Source: Clostridium brassicae (GTDB taxonomy: Bacteria; Bacillota; Clostridia; Clostridiales; Clostridiaceae). From it: a stretch of DNA of 64,000 bases. Location: the NCBI RefSeq assembly GCF_026738875.1, contig NZ_JAPQFJ010000002.1, positions 305,982 to 369,981 on the forward strand, read 5' to 3'. The notes under the pieces were generated by a model, which was not told the DNA's origin, ran no database searches, and saw only the letters and a program-made list of their open reading frames with translations. Of this stretch, positions 62,610-64,000 are shown one piece after another (positions within the stretch are counted from its first letter, which is position 1; every line of letters begins with the position of its first letter). The position numbers were made by a program, and so were the translations under genes.

Positions 62610-62766
62610 AACTGTAAATGAAACATCAAAACTTACAGGTATCATTATAAGAGCCCTTCATTATTATTATGAAATAGGCTTGTTAAAGCTATCAAATATA
62701 TCTGAGGTAGGGCACAGGCTTTATGATAATTTAGTTAATTATATAAGTTTAGGCAAACAGTATTAA
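62593..62766 (+). pseudogene. Truncated MerR-family regulator
   Basis: 57 codons: FKTVNETSKLTGIIIRALHY YY-type HTH start, then EIGLLKLSNISEVGHRLYDN. This is the N-terminal winged helix of a MerR regulator. After 'RLYD' the sequence breaks off at a stop (VNYISLGKQY), so the coiled-coil and effector domain are missing. Starts inside the DUF2268 gene. Confidence 0.8.
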
Positions 62767-62795
62767 AACATATGAGTTAGGAAAAGTGTAGAGTT

Positions 62796-63103
62796 ATGAA
62801 AAAGCATGTAAAAACATTAAGTGCTACTTTAGCTATTGCAACATTGGTATAAACATCAGTGTTTGCAAAGACAATTCCAAGTGCTATGGTAAGTTAAAAT
62901 ACATATAAAAATTGGAATGCAAATATGCAAAGTAATTCATTTAATTATGGAAACTTAATATGGAATTTCAATTATGCTAATTATGAAACCAGAACTATAA
63001 TAAAGGTATGCTAAAAAGTAATAAGAACAATATAAAAATTACAAGTGGTGTTGGGATTATTAAAATAAGGAAGAACAGTTTTAGTGACAATAACTTAAAG
63101 TAA
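62796..63103 (+). pseudogene. Small secreted protein gene with in-frame stops
   Basis: ATG 62796 gives MKKHVKTLSATLAIATLV, a signal-peptide start, then TAA, TSVFAKTIPSAMVS, TAA, and NTYKNWNANMQSNSFNYGNL up to 63,014; an overlapping frame from 63,008 continues SNKNNIKITSGVGIIKIRKN to 63,103. Two in-frame TAA codons and a frame change show decay. No family recognised. Confidence 0.6.
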
Positions 63104-63194
63104 CATTAAGGTTTTTGAGGATTATATTTTAGTCCCTAGCATTAGACTTATGATCTAAAAAGTTATTTATAATTTGCTAAGTATAAATTTAAAG

Positions 63195-63244
63195 AGTTGA
63201 AATGTATGATTTAAGGTAAACTTAAATGCATTTCAGCTTTTTTT
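63195..63244 (+). terminator. Rho-independent terminator
   Basis: A long stem from AGTTGAAATG...TTTAAG to CTTAAATGCATTTCAGCT, then T7. The stretch 63,104-63,471 otherwise shows no gene. Confidence 0.75.
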
Positions 63245-63471
63245 ATGGTTTTACTAAATTATAATAAAATATGTTTTTATCAAATAAAAGGTTTAAGTTA
63301 TGAAGACTGCATTGGAATGTGGATTCGAAAAAAATATCTGTAGTTTTATATATTTTATTTTAGTGTTAACAAAAATGAACCTATGATAAAAACATAAGGG
63401 TGTTAAAAAAGCAATAAGTTTAAAATTTATGTCAACTGTTTTTGAAAATGTCCTAAAATAGTTTAATTATT

Positions 63472-63498
63472 AGCACCAGAAAAATCTGGTGCTTTTTT
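63472..63498 (+). terminator. Rho-independent terminator
   Basis: AGCACCAGA, loop AAAA, TCTGGTGCT (perfect 9 bp), then T6. It abuts the end of the leftward transposase gene. Confidence 0.85.
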
Positions 63499-63502
63499 AT
63501 TG

Positions 63503-64000
63503 CTACGCAACATCGGTTTTAAGGCGATGAGCCTGCATTTTACAATGTTTCTCAAAAGAAGATTGTCTCCAAGGGTGTGTCATAGGAGGAATATACTTTT
63601 TCTTTGGCTCTTTTGGTATTTTTACAAAGTCAAAGTTCTTTGAAGTTGGTAAGTGGTCTGGGATTAATTCCAGAGCATATACTTGATTATTTATACAAAA
63701 ATATAGTTGCTTATCAAAAGATTCAATAACCATACCGGAGGTGCCTTTATGATAGTGTACAGCTATGCCATCTTTGTTTGTTGGAATATAGTATTTTGTT
63801 TTAAATTTAATACAGCTACCGCTATCAATCTTGCGAGAATCTAATATAGCTAACGTAAGGTTAATTTTATCTGAACTAGGTTGCTTTTCAAATACAGATT
63901 TGATACTATCTACTGGTAAGGCAAATTTAGCATTGAATTTTTTTATGTAGGAGTTTAAAAATTCATTTGCTTGCTCAAGTGTTGTTATACCAGCTAGTCT
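63503..64000 (-). CDS. ISNCY-type transposase, C-terminal part
   Basis: 166 residues in one frame that continues beyond the right edge. Reading from the edge: RLAGITTLEQANEFLNSYIK, then FEKQPSSDKINLTLAILDSR, then the C-terminal IPPMTHPWRQSSFEKHCKMQ. The 'TTLEQAN.FL..Y...FN..FA' and terminal 'HPW...SF.K' segments are characteristic of ISNCY/ISxac-like integrase-fold transposases. The N-terminal half with the DDE residues is outside the window. Confidence 0.82.
   Translation of the reverse strand, partial: RLAGITTLEQANEFLNSYIKKFNAKFALPVDSIKSVFEKQPSSDKINLTLAILDSRKIDSGSCIKFKTKYYIPTNKDGIAVHYHKGTSGMVIESFDKQLYFCINNQVYALELIPDHLPTSKNFDFVKIPKEPKKKYIPPMTHPWRQSSFEKHCKMQAHRLKTDVA

Noticed and set aside
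1..64000. CRISPR arrays, rRNA or tRNA genes, diversity-generating retroelement
   Set aside because: No regular spaced repeats, no rRNA or tRNA-like sequence recognised and no reverse transcriptase gene on either strand by reading; short tRNAs could still be missed without a scan.

Overview
The window looks like a low-GC Gram-positive anaerobe of the class Clostridia. Genes have strong AGGAGG-type ribosome binding sites, there are many rho-independent terminators, and the gene families (AraC plus GH30, ETF-linked acyl-CoA chemistry, TPP-controlled thiazole salvage, SHOCT plus serine-recombinase trio) are typical of gut Clostridia. The exact genus cannot be read from the sequence.

Region 1 (1 to about 33,240) is a siphovirus-like prophage whose left end lies outside the window. 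Order: HNH nuclease and small terminase; an inserted block of DNA-modification and metabolite genes (SAM synthetase, ParB-methyltransferase fusion, a 'virulence-type' protein, DUF4314, amidoligase, gamma-glutamylcyclotransferase, DUF5049); large terminase, portal, ClpP-type protease, HK97-fold capsid, connectors, tail genes with a canonical -1 frameshift site between the tail chaperones, tape measure, Dit, tail and adhesin proteins, holin and amidase; then a SHOCT protein and three serine recombinases. Between the recombinases and the apparent right attachment site is a cargo block (29,097-33,107): an unknown protein, an HNH nuclease, a DUF262/DUF1524 nuclease and a protein with a HEPN-like RNxxxH motif. 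It looks like an uncharacterised anti-phage module. The element ends at a short remnant resembling the 3' end of a 23S rRNA uracil methyltransferase gene.

Region 2 (33,300-49,400) is a chromosomal carnitine/crotonobetaine-like CoA-pathway locus. A leftward operon (fixA, fixB, caiC-like ligase, etfB, etfA) and a rightward operon (two CaiB-family proteins, an MBL-fold hydrolase, caiD-like hydratase, caiA-like reductase, a second acyl-CoA dehydrogenase, an MFS transporter) diverge from a 440-bp control region. A LacI-family regulator and an alpha/beta esterase follow. There are two ETF pairs and two dehydrogenases, and one CaiB-family protein lacks the catalytic Asp. This suggests a heteromeric CoA-transferase and two redox steps, probably an anaerobic electron sink.

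Region 3 (49,400-57,600) holds an AraC/GH30 glycosidase pair, a frameshifted IS110 element with a candidate bridge-RNA region, and a graveyard of fragments (xylulokinase, XRE regulator, radical SAM protein, flavodoxin). Among them is a live TetR gene with three matching 26-bp operators, and a DUF4097 protein.

Region 4 (57,700-64,000) holds DUF2975/XRE, a geranylgeranyl-reductase-family flavoprotein, a TPP riboswitch followed by a divergent TPP-riboswitch-like RNA upstream of thiW-thiM, a DUF2268 metalloprotease with a MerR-type promoter and a truncated merR, a broken secreted-protein gene, and the C-terminal part of an ISNCY-type transposase running off the right edge.
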